DNA of 64,000 bases from contig SNVD02011059.1 in assembly GCA_013180625.2 (NCBI GenBank), positions 124,001 to 188,000 on the forward strand, written 5' to 3'. Position 1 is the first letter of the stretch, and each line of letters opens with the position of its first letter. The position numbers and the translations under genes were made by a program. Source of the stretch: Boswellia sacra (taxonomy: Eukaryota > Streptophyta > Magnoliopsida > Sapindales > Burseraceae). Below, one piece after another: positions 23,460 through 35,790 of this stretch. The notes beneath the pieces are model-generated. The model was not told the origin of the DNA. It saw only the letters and a program-made list of their open reading frames with translations, and ran no database searches.

Positions 23460-23929
23460 AAAATGAATGGTATTTCTCTTATAAACTATCTATACAAATT
23501 CATCTATATAAATATATGTGGTATTATAAAATGAATTTCACATCATCTATATTAATTAATATAATTAAAATTTAAAATTCACTCCTCTAATTAAATCATG
23601 ATTCATCCGTTTGTATGAGAAAGTTTATGGAGATAGTTTGAAAAAATAGTATTATTTTATGCAGTATACAGACCATATGACTTCCCCTCTTGGGTTGGGT
23701 TGTAAGCTTACAATCCGATATCTAATCAAAGTAGAGATAGCTTTGAAAGTTTGAAATTGATCAAAGGTGTTGAATATAAATGCATAGATGAGACATGGAA
23801 AGATGTAATTAACACTTGAAAATGAGGGCATAAATATAAAGGTTGTTTAAAGGAGAGAGCATGAGACTTGTTGATATTGCAACCTACGCGTCATGAATTG
23901 CACTTGCATAGGTCATTTTTGGACTCGTA
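23460..23929. repeat. NLR-cluster repeat module R, copy 3
   Basis: It matches 7480-7950 and 22380-22730. It is cut at 23929 by the terminus of a Copia LTR; in copy 1 the corresponding sequence continues beyond ttgcataggtcattttt without the LTR. Confidence 0.7.
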
Positions 23930-24459
23930 GTGTAGTGCAGGCTTGTGGGTTAGGGCTTTTTAATGTAGGACTACTAACACATAAATTAATTTAACTTTCT
24001 CTTTTTATTAATAATGGACTTTAATACTTTTTGTACTTTAATTGTACAAGTGTGTATGCATTAAACTCGACACTAAAGCATTTAACTACGCTAATTTTCA
24101 CTCACACGTGACTTGCACCCTTCACACTCGCAGTAACTAATTTCGCTTGTTATGATATTCTCTCACTTCTTAATTGCGTGCACAGCTAAATTCTCACCTC
24201 ACTAGCTTAGACCACTAGCTTCCAATTGCGTGCAAGTTCTACTATTTATAGACAGCTAAAGTTGGTTTAATAACCGACATTCTCCATCACCAATGAAGCT
24301 GTGCAAGTTGCAAAAATTCTCTAGAATGTCGGTGATGAACTGTTGGATAATTCAATTGAATATTCTAGATTATACCAATAGTTCGGAATAGAGAGGCGGT
24401 GATGAAGTAGTTTCTAGATTAGCCGAGAAAGAGAGAGGCGGTGAAGACTTATTTTAGCA
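23930..24459 (-). mobile_element. 3' LTR of a truncated Copia retrotransposon, minus orientation
   Basis: The stretch begins tggactcg and ends ttttagca, so it has TG...CA ends. On its interior side it is preceded, in minus orientation, by a polypurine tract (ctaagggggag, complement at 24460-24470) and then by an RNase H coding fragment. That order (RNase H, polypurine tract, LTR) is the 3' end of a Copia element. Its length is about 530 bp. No second LTR copy is present in the window. Confidence 0.75.
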
Positions 24460-24513
24460 CTCCCCCTTAGCATTGACTATCTCTTTTATTTCTTTTCTGC
24501 AGATGAGATTGAT

Positions 24514-24727
24514 CTACCTTTTAAATTTGTCAAGCTGTGCACCATTGAGTTCTTTAGTAAATAAATCCACCATTTGTTCTCCTGTCTTGTTCTGCCGCAT
24601 CTCGATTTCTCCTCGTAATTCTTTTTCTTTGAGAAAATGATAATGTACCTCCACATGTTTCATTCTTACATGAAAAGCTAGGTTTTTTGCTAATGATATC
24701 GTTATTTGATTATCACAATATAATAGA
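24514..24727 (-). pseudogene. Copia RNase H C-terminus fragment
   Basis: The minus strand reads YCDNQITISLAKNLAFHVRMKHVEVHYHF, followed by KEKELRGEIEMRQNKT and VDLFTKEL, to a stop at 24516-24514. This is the well conserved C-terminal RNase H block of Ty1/Copia polyproteins. Everything upstream (gag, protease, integrase, reverse transcriptase) is missing, and the sequence beyond 24727 is unrelated AT-rich DNA. Together with the LTR at 23930-24459 it is a 5'-truncated element unrelated in sequence to the Copia at 27671. Confidence 0.85.
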
Positions 24728-24929
24728 AAATTAGTAGTTATGTAAATATTGTAGAAGTGTTGAATTTTGTGTACTTGATAGGAGGATAGTGTAAAATATA
24801 ATGAAGACTATGCCAAATTTTCTTAAAATAACATAGTTTAATAAGTTAAATTTTTTAGCAAAGATTTAGGCATGATTCGCTCATGTTAACTACGGGCGGG
24901 TCGTATCAATTAATTTTGATCTGGTACCA

Positions 24930-25710
24930 ACAAAACAAGTGGGGAGGAAGTAATTATTTTACAAGTTTTAAGAAACAGAGGAAAGGCAAAATTTATAAAA
25001 GAAAAATTAGGAAGCAAAACCAAAGAGCAGCCAAGAAAGATCGAGTAGAAAGGTAAGAAGGTGATAAAATAGTATTGGAAACAGAGGGGAAACTAGTAAT
25101 GAAGTAATGACGTCCCATAGTTCTACGGAACAAGTAGAGCGAATACTTTAATCTTTTTTTTCCTTGGTTGTGAGAAACAGAGGAAAGGCAAAACAAATGA
25201 AAATGAAATAGAGATAAAACCAGGACAATAATAAAGACAATGAAACAAAAAGCAAAGCATTATTGAGTTGAAACGAAGGATATAAAAAAGAGCAGAAATT
25301 GAGGTAGAAGCTAACGAAGAAGTGAAAAATCAGCGGACCAAAAAGTTGTAAATTATAATAGATCAAGAAGAGAGGTGGCTGAGAGACAGGCGCAGGACGT
25401 TTGGCATCTCAAGTGTTAAGCTGTATTCTCAATAGAAAGGAGTTCAAACAGAGACAGGCGTCGTTGAATTAAGGTGGACAAAGTGCACATCTCTCAATGG
25501 ACATGCTCATTGCCTTGGGATTGTGCATAGTAAAGAATCTTATGAAATGTGCATTACGCTGCCCTATTAGCTAGTCAATGGCAGACAAGCAGCGATAACG
25601 TTGATTTTTGTAAGTGAAAATTGGTTGCATTATTAATAGCTATATTTTCAAGCATAATCATTCCTAATTGCATCGTAGAATGACTATATCTGACTTTACA
25701 ATTATGAACG
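24930..25710 (-). repeat. NLR upstream module U, copy 4, with no gene attached
   Basis: It matches 2690-3270 and then 3820-4110, the region upstream of the intact NLR, with an internal deletion relative to it (landmarks gaaacagaggaaaggcaaaa, aagctgtattctcaatag, cattcctaattgcatcgtag). The side where an NLR start should lie holds a truncated Copia element instead. It is read as a second orphan promoter. Confidence 0.6.
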
Positions 25711-27670
25711 AGTATGTTGGAGTCACGCAGAGAAAAGAGACACAAGGGATGCAGAGTGAGTAGAGGCAAAACAGAAGAAGGATTAACCCTGAAGTGATCA
25801 CTCTTTATTTTCTCATAACAAAAAGGATCCCACCCACTTTTGATTGAGAAAGAAATTGCAATGTTAATTGCAAATCTACCACCAAAAAGAAAAAAATTAA
25901 TTGCCTTTTTCTGTTCTCATTTTGAAGCTTCCAAGTTTTTCAATTCATGAGATTAATGCTATAATTAATCATATACGCTTCCTAGGAATGGTTATTATAA
26001 TTTTTCATTTAATTATAGTTCTTCCGCCACCCCCGACTGCTTGTAGCGCCAAGGTTTGATTGTTAATATACACGATATCTTCATTAATCTAGGATTCAAT
26101 TAGCCCCACGCAAGGTAAGGCTTTGTGAAATACTCCCGGAGCACTGCAACAAAATCATCAATATTATTCATTTTAGTTATGTCAGTTTTAATTTCTTTTA
26201 AAAGTTGCCCCATTGTTCCACTGAGGATAAAGTTTGAGCTTTTTAAAAATTTTCTTTATTAATTTTTAGAGTCCTAAACCGAAACAGAAGAGGAGTTGAA
26301 GCAAGTATATATTCCCAATTGATACCTAATTAATCCCCTACTTATAATTTATATCATAGAGGATAGCAAATCAGATGAGGATTTCAAAAGATTAATCAGT
26401 CGTACATTAGTATTATTTCCTTCCTACATGACCATTGACCAACTTTAGATTAACTTAGTTATATATGTAAAATTACTCTAATAAATTCACCAACCTTCTC
26501 TTCTTTCTCTTATAAATTTATGTGGATATTATCATTCTTTTTTATTTTTTTAATAAATTTTTTTATATAGACCGTCACATCAAATTATAAAATTTAAATT
26601 GTATAAAGATTATAACTCTATCACTATTTAATTATGATAGATCATGCAAATTAATCTAAGAAACTGTTGAAAATAAAGTTAAGAGAAGTCCTTATTTTAC
26701 CCAAAAAAATTTAGGAATTCTTAAACAGTGTAATATGAATTACAGGTGACCTACCAAGCAATAATCGTACAACTCCTTTATTATTTTATAAAATTAAAAA
26801 AATAAGATTAAAGGTTGCCATAATCATTAATATCTAAGACCGTACTTTACTGGTGGGCTGGCTGAAACTAGTGATTACTGACCCGCAATAAAACAAAGAA
26901 TATGGGCTGGATTGAGGGTCCATTTCTGACTAACCTCGTGGAAGCCCATCTGACTTTCAGTTGGTCTACATGTCTGTCTGGTTCATGTAACCAGAAAAAA
27001 CATCGGCTGACTGATGTTTGTGGCATACATGGGATGAATAATAAGGCCATCTTGCTGTGTAGCTACTGGGGCCACGCAGGCGCAGATCAGGTGCCCTCTC
27101 TGCGTGCCCGAAGAACCTAAAAGTTATTGTCTGCCTTTAGGCCATTGGATTGTCTAATGGAAAGGAATGTTCTTTTGCTGTTAATTCTTTCGTTTGGTCC
27201 CTCTAGATAAAGACTTTCAAGTTTAATTAACTAACAGCAGCAGATGTGCCATAGACATTCATCAATGTGGCAAGAGAGCCAAATCGCAACTTCGCAATTA
27301 TTTTAACATAAATACATATCATAGAAAGAATATTGGTCAATTGCAGATGGTGTTTAAATTTTTTTTTTTTTTTAAAGCCTCGTTCTGTAAGAGTTACTGA
27401 TTCAACACTTAATGATGTCTATCAATATCATCAAGGGAAAATAATGACTATTTATTGCGAATTGGATATGTTAACAACATCAATTTATGTACCACTTATT
27501 ATTTTTTTTTCCATTTTGTCATAATAATTTGACTCAGCCTACTACATGTAACATCAGAACGGAGTACAGTCAAAAGTAAAAACAGTCCGATCCAAATCCA
27601 TTCCCGACTAAGCCCAAGACTAAAATATTACGAATCCAGGATAGACTCAAGTTAAAAATCACACGTTTTA
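25711..27670. other. Intergenic stretch, no gene supported
   Basis: At 26090-26180 there is a short match to the far end of module R (8000-8050). The stretch 26850-27120 is less AT-rich and open on both strands (72 and 60 codons), but I recognise no protein. The remainder is AT-rich without features. Confidence 0.5.
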
Positions 27671-28239
27671 TGTTAGAATTGTGGCTCTTTAGCCATTGTG
27701 TGTGTGTGTGCAAGGATCTCACATGGAGTGGGAGTCTTTGTATGGAGAGACTTGGGCTTATAAATAAAAGACAAGTCTTCTCACTTTGTTGTCTTATTGA
27801 AAATTCTCTTCCATGCCCCCTATTTGTAAGGCCTTACTATAAGACCTCATAGTTTAAGGGCCTTTCAGTAAGGACCTTAAAGTTTGTAATATTTGTTTTT
27901 TCCCCTTTATTTTGGGTATTTGTAGTATTGCCCAATTGTTTAGGTAATTACAGTTTGATCCAATTATTCGGGTAATTACAGTTTGACCCAATAGTTATGG
28001 AATTTGTATTGTGACCCAAAAGTTTATAATTCTCTTTGAAGATAGTGGAAAGTTTCTTCAGCGGCGTTCGAGGACGTAAGTATTTATACCGAACTTCGTT
28101 AAATCTTGGTGTTCTTTCTATTTCTGCATTGTTGGTTGATTGGTTGCCTCTTTAGTTGCTATTATATTCAATTATCTAGCATAGTTTGTGGTTGTGCATT
28201 TGGTTGTTCTGTTGGTTATCATTTCTGCTGTGCATAACA
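27671..28239 (+). repeat. 5' LTR of the Copia element (569 bp)
   Basis: It begins TGTTAG and ends CATAACA, giving tgtta/taaca inverted ends. It is followed two bases later by the tRNA primer site. A TATA-like tataaata lies at 27759-27766. The LTR start is supported by the TG terminus and the inverted ends only, since no 3' LTR is available for comparison. Confidence 0.8.
27759..27766 (+). promoter_or_regulatory. TATA-like box in the Copia LTR
   Basis: tataaata lies about 90 bp into the LTR, in a position usual for the promoter at the end of U3. Inference only. Confidence 0.4.
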
Positions 28240-28241
28240 AT

Positions 28242-28254
28242 TGGTATCAGAGCC
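28242..28254 (+). other. Primer binding site (initiator tRNA-Met type)
   Basis: tggtatcagagcc, the classic complement of the 3' end of plant initiator methionine tRNA, sits directly after the LTR. Confidence 0.9.
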
Positions 28255-31200
28255 GAAAGTTTTGGATAGTTAGTGGCTATTTCATTGAAGCACTTACTAC
28301 TCTTCTTGGTTATTGAATTTGTATTGCTAGTTATTGAATATAATAGTTTGTTTGGAGCTTGGTTATTGGTGATTTGTGTATCGAGCTTATTTGTGAGAGG
28401 TAGTAATGGCTTCATCGTTAACTGTACTAGAGAAGACAATGACTGTGACAAATGCAAAAATAGATGTTGAAAAATTTGATGGCCGAAATAATTTCGGCTT
28501 ATGGCAGAGTGAGATGTTGGACGGGTTGTATTAGCAAGATTTGAATATTATTCTGGAAGAAACAAAACCAGAAGATATCAGTACAAGAGATTGGGACAGG
28601 CTGAATATAAAAGCTTGTGGGTTGATTCGCTCTTGCTTGTGTAGAGAACAAAAGTATCTGTTCACTAAGGAGACATCTGCAAACAAATTGTGGAAGGTGC
28701 TGGAAAACAAATATATGAAGAAAAGCAATGAGAATCGGCTGTATCTATTGAAGAGATTGTTCCGTCTCCAGTTGAAACCAGGTACGAGCATCAGTTCTCA
28801 TATTGATGAGTTCAATAAGTTAATTGCTGATTTGTTAAACTTAGATGAAACCTTCAAAGATGAAATTAAGGCTATGCTATTGATTGGCTCAATTTCGAAT
28901 GAATTTGATCATTTGTGCATTACTCTTATCCATAGAAAAGATAAACTGTCTTTTGAAGAAATTTGTTCTGCTTTGTTGAATTATGAAATTCGTAAGAAAG
29001 ACCAAAGGGAACATAGGGATGAGTCAGTAGATGCATTGATAGTGAGAGGGCGTAGTCAAAGTAGTAAACCAGGAAAAAGGGGAAAATTTTGGTCGAGGGG
29101 TAGATTAGGAAAAGATGAGTGTTCCTTTTGTCGTGAGAAAGGGCATTGGAGAAAAGATTATCCGAAGTTGAAAAAGAAAGATAAGGGTAAGGCTGTTTCT
29201 GATACATGTGTTGTTGAGCGTGAGGATGATAGTGATTCAGATATATGTCTAGTTGATCATCCATCCACTTCTGGTTCTGATGAGTGGATTATGGATTCGG
29301 GTTGTACTTATCATATGTGTCCACATAGAGAGTGGTTCTTTCAGTTTGAAGAGCTTGATTGTGGAGTTATGTATATGGGCAATGATGATATTTGCCATAC
29401 TACTGGGATAGGTTCGATCCGATTGAGGAATCATGATGGACTGACTAGAGTTCTGACAGATGTTCGGTATGTACCGAAGTTGAAGAAGAATCTCATCTCT
29501 TTGGGAGCCTTAGAATCTAAAGGCTGTGGTATATCTATTCGAGATGGTATTTTGAAGGTCACTTCAGGCGCTCTTGTGGTATTGAAAGGTACTAGGAGGA
29601 ACAACTTGTATTACTATAATGGTAGTAAGGTTATTAGATCAACTGCTATGGTTTCTGATAATAATACAGATTCAGAGATCACGAGACTATGATATATGTG
29701 TTTGGGACATGCAGGTAAGAAAGCCTTATTCAGTTTGGTGAAACGAGGCTTATTGAAAGGTGCAAAGACCTGCAAGCTGGATTTCTGTGAGCATTGTGTT
29801 CTAAGAAAGCAGAAGAGAGTGAAATTTGGCACCGCTATCCATAATACCAAGGGTATCCTTGATTATATTCACTCAGATATGTGGGGACCTACTAAAACCG
29901 CATCTATGGGAGGTAGGTATTACTTTGTTACTTTTGTTGATGACTTTTCCAGAAGAACTTGGGTGTACTGTTTGAAATCAAAAGATGATGTACTTAGTAC
30001 TTTCCTTAAGTGAAAAAAGATGATTGAGACACAAACTGGCAAGAAGATCAAGCATCTCAGAACAGATAATGGTGGTGAGCATTGCAGTGATCAGTTTTTG
30101 AAATTGTGTTAAGATGAAGGTATTGTACGTCATTTTATTGTTAGAGGTACACCGCAGCAGAATGGGGTAGCAGAATGCATGAACCGGACATTACTGGAGA
30201 AAGTTCGGTGTATGTTGTCCAATGCTGGGTTGGGCAAGGAATTTTGGGCTGAGGCTGTGACTTATGCGTGTCATCTCATTAATCGTCTATCATCAGCTAC
30301 AATTGGTGAAAGAACTCCATTGGAGGTATGGTCTGGATAACCTGTTTCTAATTATGATTCTTTACATGTTTTTGGTTCTCCTGCATATTATCATGTGAAA
30401 GAATCTAAGTTGGATCCTAGAGCCAAGAAAGCGATTTTCTTGGGATTTGCTTCAAGAGTAAAAGGATATCGTCTTTGGTGTCCTAGTTCAAGGAAGATTG
30501 TATCCAGCAGAGATGTGACATTTGATGAGTCTTCAATGTTGAAGAAATCAGAAAACTAGACAAAGGTGAATGGTACTCCACAGCAGGCGGAGCATACTCA
30601 GCAGCAGGTGGAGTTTGAAACGACGACATTGAACCCAGTTAGATCTGTTGAGACAGATGATGGTACTCCTATGACAGAGGAAGATTTGAGAGATGATGGT
30701 GAGGGTTCTACTCAGGAACCTTAACAGCAACAAGAATCTATTGTAGTTAATAGGCCAAGACGTGAGATTCGCGGACCTGCTCGATTTGCTGATATGGTGG
30801 CCTATACACTTCCAATTGTAGATGTTGATGTTCCTTCCACTTATAGAGAGGCAGTTAGATGTTCTGAAGTTGATCAATGGAAGAAAGCTATGAGGGAAGA
30901 GATGCAGTCTCTTCAGAAGAATGAAACTTGGGAGCTAGCTCAACTACCGAAGGGTAAAAAGGCAATTGTGTGCAAATGGGTATATGCAAAGAAAGATGGA
31001 TTTCCTGACAAGAATGACATCCACTACAAGGCAAGGTTGGTGGCTAAAGGCTATGCTCAGAGGGAAGGAATTGACTACAATGAGGTATTTTCTCCAGTTG
31101 TGAAACATTCTTCCATTAGAATTTTGTTGGCCTTGGTAGCTCAGATGAATATGGAACTAGTTCAATTGGATGTAAAAACTGCATTTTTACATGGTGACTT

Positions 31201-32570
31201 GAAAGAGAAAATCTATATGACTCAGCCAGAGGGATTTAAAGTTGCTGGTAAGGAAAATTTGGTTTGCAGGCTGAAAAGATCGCTTTATGGTTTGAAGCAA
31301 TCTCCTAGATAGTGGTACAGGCGATTTGATCGGTTTATGATAGGTCAGAGGTACACAAGAAGCAAATTTGATAATTATGTGTATTTTCGAAGGCTGCATG
31401 ATGGTTCTTTCATTTATCTACTCTTGTATGTTGATAATATGTTAATAGCTTCAACGAATGTCGAAGAAATTACAAAGTTGAAGACTCAGTTGAATCGAGA
31501 GTTTGAGATGAAAGATTTGCGTGAAGCTAAGAAGATTCTAGGCATGGAGATTAGCAGAGATAGAGGGAGAAGTAAGATTTGTTTGACTCAGAAGCAGTAT
31601 TTGAAGAAGGTATTACAGCGGTTTGGCATTACAGAGTAGTCAAAACCTGTAAGTGCCCCACTTGCTCCTCATATGAAGCTCAGTGCATCTTTATCTCCTA
31701 GTACAGATGAGAAACGAGAGTATATGTCTCGAGTAGGGGTGGCAATTTTCGACACGACACGCGAACACGACTTGACACGACACGGATTTAAGCGGGTTTG
31801 GGTTTTAGGTTATTCGTGTTCGTGTCGTGTTCGTGTCGAAAATGTCAACCTGTTTAATAATCGTGTCGTGTTCGGGTTGAGAGTCTTCGACACGTGAACA
31901 CGATTATGACACGACACGATTATGACACGAACACGTTTACGACACGCGTAACACGAATAACACGAATACATATTTAACACGATTAACACGATTAACACGA
32001 ATATTGACACGATTATAAAATAATATTAAATTTAAAAATATTATATTAAATATTTTAATTTTAGACATTTTAGTCCTTATATTAATCCAAATTTTAAAAT
32101 AAGTATATATTTTTAAAACGTAATAAATTTTAAAGCTCAGGATAATTTTGTCATTTAATCAAAATTGAAACCGAATTTGACTAATTCATTCAAAATTGGA
32201 AATGGAAAAGGGAAAGTTGGAAACCTAATATCTTTGAAAATCTGAATAACCCGTGAAGAACTCTCCTCACCGTCACTAGCTATCTGCGACTGCTACCCTC
32301 CGCTAATCATCACGGCTTCAACTGCTCAGCAACATCACTCCACCACCTAGTCCTCCCCTTCCGGTGACTACATCCTCCAGTCTTCCAGTCCTCGTCACAA
32401 TCTCAGGCCATAGCCAAGGGAAGCTGTCTGCAGCCTTTCTCCATCTCCGATCGTCACTGCCGCCAGCCGTCACAGCTTCATCACCCTCCACCGTCCAGTC
32501 CTCTCCCTGTCCTTAAGCTGCGACCACAAACACACTGTAATTTTCTAATCGTGTGCTGATGTGCTTGCTT

Positions 32571-32819
32571 ATTATATTTGTATATGTTATTTTTAACAAA
32601 GCTATCATGCACTTCCTTGTCACTTTATATATAATATAAATAAGTAAATTGCTTCGGTTTGCCCATTCTCCTTACACATTTTTATATTATATTTGTATAT
32701 GTTATTTTCAACAAAGCTATCATGCACTTCCTTGTCACTTTATATATAATATAAATAAGTAAATTGCTTCGGTTTGCCCATTCTCCTTACACATTTTTAT
32801 ATTATATTTGTATATGTTA
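32571..32819. repeat. 115-bp tandem duplication in the hAT 5' intron
   Basis: tatatgtta recurs at 32581, 32696 and 32811, with two full units of 115 bp between that differ at about one base (ttttta against ttttca). It is absent from hAT copy 1. Confidence 0.9.
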
Positions 32820-33504
32820 GATTAGATTTTGGTAAGTGGTGTCTAGGCTTAATCATGATGTTTGTAGAAATAATTGAACCCCAAGTCCCACAATTGTTCT
32901 TCTACAAATTTCAGTACTTACAGCTTTCTTCTCAGACACAATTGTTTTTTCTTCTACAAAATCTGTATTTAAATTTCTACAAAATCTGCATTTGATTTAG
33001 CTTTCTACATAAACTCTCTTTACACACCCCTCAAAATACATCCACTTTTTAACCTTTTTTAAACCGATTAAAAACTTTTATATTTGGTACTAGTCTGATG
33101 TTCCAATGGTAAAAGATTTTTAGAAGTTACTTTTATTTCCAATGAAGAGAGAACTAACAAATGTAATGGAAAAAAAAAAGAAGAAAAAGAAACAAAGAAA
33201 CAAGTAAATAAAGACAACTAAAAAATGTTCAAGAAAATGGCTATTGCCTCTACCTAGAAATTGAAGTATTGGACGCGTTTCCTTTGACTCTACATCCAAT
33301 TTTGAACAACCTTCCCAATTGTTATAAGTAACATTAGTATAATTTTGACTAACAAATATGAGTCATTCTTGCTTAATAACTTAATATATTATCTTGTATA
33401 TTATTTTCAGCTTGAAAATTTGTTTTTGTTTTTGGGAGAAATGAGTTAATGATACTGATTGTTTTCTTTCTTCACTTTATTTTATGCAGGTTTTTTCCTT
33501 AAAA

Positions 33505-35790
33505 ATGGATTCTTTAGGAACAAATTCAGCAACTCAAATGGAAACTCATTTGCTAAGTGAGGATGACATATTCAATATGGCTAGTGAGTCTGAAGGCACT
33601 ATACGACAAGACATGATTCAAAGTGGGACACGAAAAAGAAAGTTAACCTCAGAAGTGTGGAAGTTTTTTGATATACTACCAAGGGAAGGGTATCTAGATA
33701 AGAAGCAAAGATCCAAATGCAAATTATGTGGAGCGATTTATATTTCTGAGTCAAGGAATGGAACGGGTAATTTGAAGCGACATTTGGAGTCTTGCCCGAG
33801 AAGAAATTCTCGTGATATAGGTCAGTATATGATAAACCAAATTGATGGCAACTTGGGAATACGTAGTCCTAAATTTGATCCTGTTGTCTTTCGTGAAATA
33901 TTGTCTGCTGCACTTGTTATGCATGATTTGCCATTTCAATTTGTTGAGTATACTGGCATTAGGAGGCTTTTCACATATTTGAATGATGAGGTGACTCCCA
34001 TTTCTAGAAACACTGCAAAGGCTGATATATTAAAGATATATAATAGGGAAAGGGCAAGAACAAAAGCCATGTTAGATGAAGCACCTGGTAGAATTAGTTT
34101 AACCTCTGATTTGTGGACTTCTATAACTACAGATGGGTATTTGTGCTTGACTGCTCATTTTCTTGATAAAAATTGGGTTCTACAAAAGAGGGTGTTAAAC
34201 TTTTGTGCTTTGCTACCTCCACATTCTGGTGTTAATTTGTCTGATAAAATATGCAAGTTGCTAAGTGAATGGGGCATTGAAAAAAAGATATTTCAATCAC
34301 TTTGGATAATGCTTCATCTAATGATACTTGTGTTGAGATTCTAAGATCTCAATTAAATATTAAGAAAGCACTATTATCCAAAGGGGATTTCTTGCATATT
34401 CGATGTTGTGCTCATATCCTTAATTTGATTGTTCAAGAAGGATTGAAAGAAATAGATGAAGCAATCTATAAAATTCGTGAGAGCATTAAGTATGTCAAAG
34501 GGTCACAAGGAAGAAAAAAGACTTTTCTTGAATGTGTGAAACAAGTGTCTCTAGAATGTAAAATGGGTTTGAGGCAAGATGTTCCTACAAGATGGAATTC
34601 TACTTTTCTCATGCTTGAAAGTGCCATGTATTATAGTCAAGCATTTTGTCACATGCAATTGACTGATTCTAACTACATTCATTGCCCTTCTCCGAGTGAG
34701 TGGTTGAAAGTGGAGAAAATTAGCAACTTTTTAAATGTATTTTATGAGACTACATGTATATTTTCTGGCTCAAAGTACCCAACTTCAAACTTGTACTTTC
34801 CTAAAGTATTTGTGGCTCATTTGACTTTGAAGCAACACTTTGAAAGTGAATATGACTACTTGAAGGATATGGCTGGGCGTATGTTGTCTAAGTTTGAGAA
34901 GTATTGGTCAAATTATTGCATTATTTTGGCTATAGCAGTTGTCTTGGATCCAAGGTACAAAATGCAATTTGTGGAGTTTGCATATAAAAAACTTTATGGG
35001 GATAATTTTGAGATTAAGCTGTCTAAAGTTAGAGAGAAGATGTTTTCTTTGTACAATGAGTACAAAACAAATTCAATTTCTAGTGTACCTTCTTCATCTA
35101 GAGATCCTGATGATATGATTAGTCAAGACATGACTGCTCGGAAAGCTGTAGAAGCTGTTCTATCAGAGGTAAAAAACACTAAACTTTTCATCTAAATCTA
35201 TATATTTGTGTAATATTTGTGTTATTTACTTGTTTAGTTTATTAATGATTTTTATTTCTTATTATATGTATAGGAATTTGATCAAGCTGACAGTTTTAGA
35301 CAAACAATTTCAAATCAAAAGTCACAATTGGAGTTATATTTGGATGAACCAAGGACAGAATTGTCAGCCAATATGGATATTCTTCTTTTTTGGAAAGGAA
35401 ATGAGTTTCGTTATCCTGAAATTACTTGTATGGCTCGTGATATTTTAAGCATTCCAGTTTCTACGGTTGCATCCGAGTCAGCTTTTAGTGTTGGTGGATG
35501 AGTTCTTGATCAATTTAGAAGTGTACTTACGCCGAATACAGTAGAGGCTTTGATTTGCACTAGAGATTGGTTGTTTGGACAACAAGGTAACTCTTTCAAC
35601 AATTTATTTTTGTTTTCATCCTCTATAATTTGTTTTATTATGTTTATAACTACTTCTTTATTCATTTTATAAATGATTGGATTTTATAGAAACTGAAAGT
35701 CTAAAGATAGATGAGTTGACTGAAAATGTAATGAACTTGAGTATCAACCAACAAGCTGGAGAATCGGCTGGTAGTTCTTCCATGACATGA
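33505..35790 (+). pseudogene. hAT transposase of copy 2: one frameshift and one nonsense change
   Basis: The ATG is at 33505, just after the acceptor ttatgcag. The N-terminal part is intact here (GTRKRKLTSEVWKFFDILP), including the BED finger. A one-base loss near 34291 (three T where copy 1 has four) shifts the frame; coding resumes from about 34302. Exon 1 ends at 35168, exon 2 is 35274-35586, exon 3 is 35700-35790. Exon 2 carries TGA at 35499-35501 inside the dimerisation motif (SAFSVGG then stop). The protein is about 95% or more identical to copy 1 by eye. The lesions differ from those of copy 1, so both decayed independently after their split. No intact transposase of this family is in the window. 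Confidence 0.92.
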
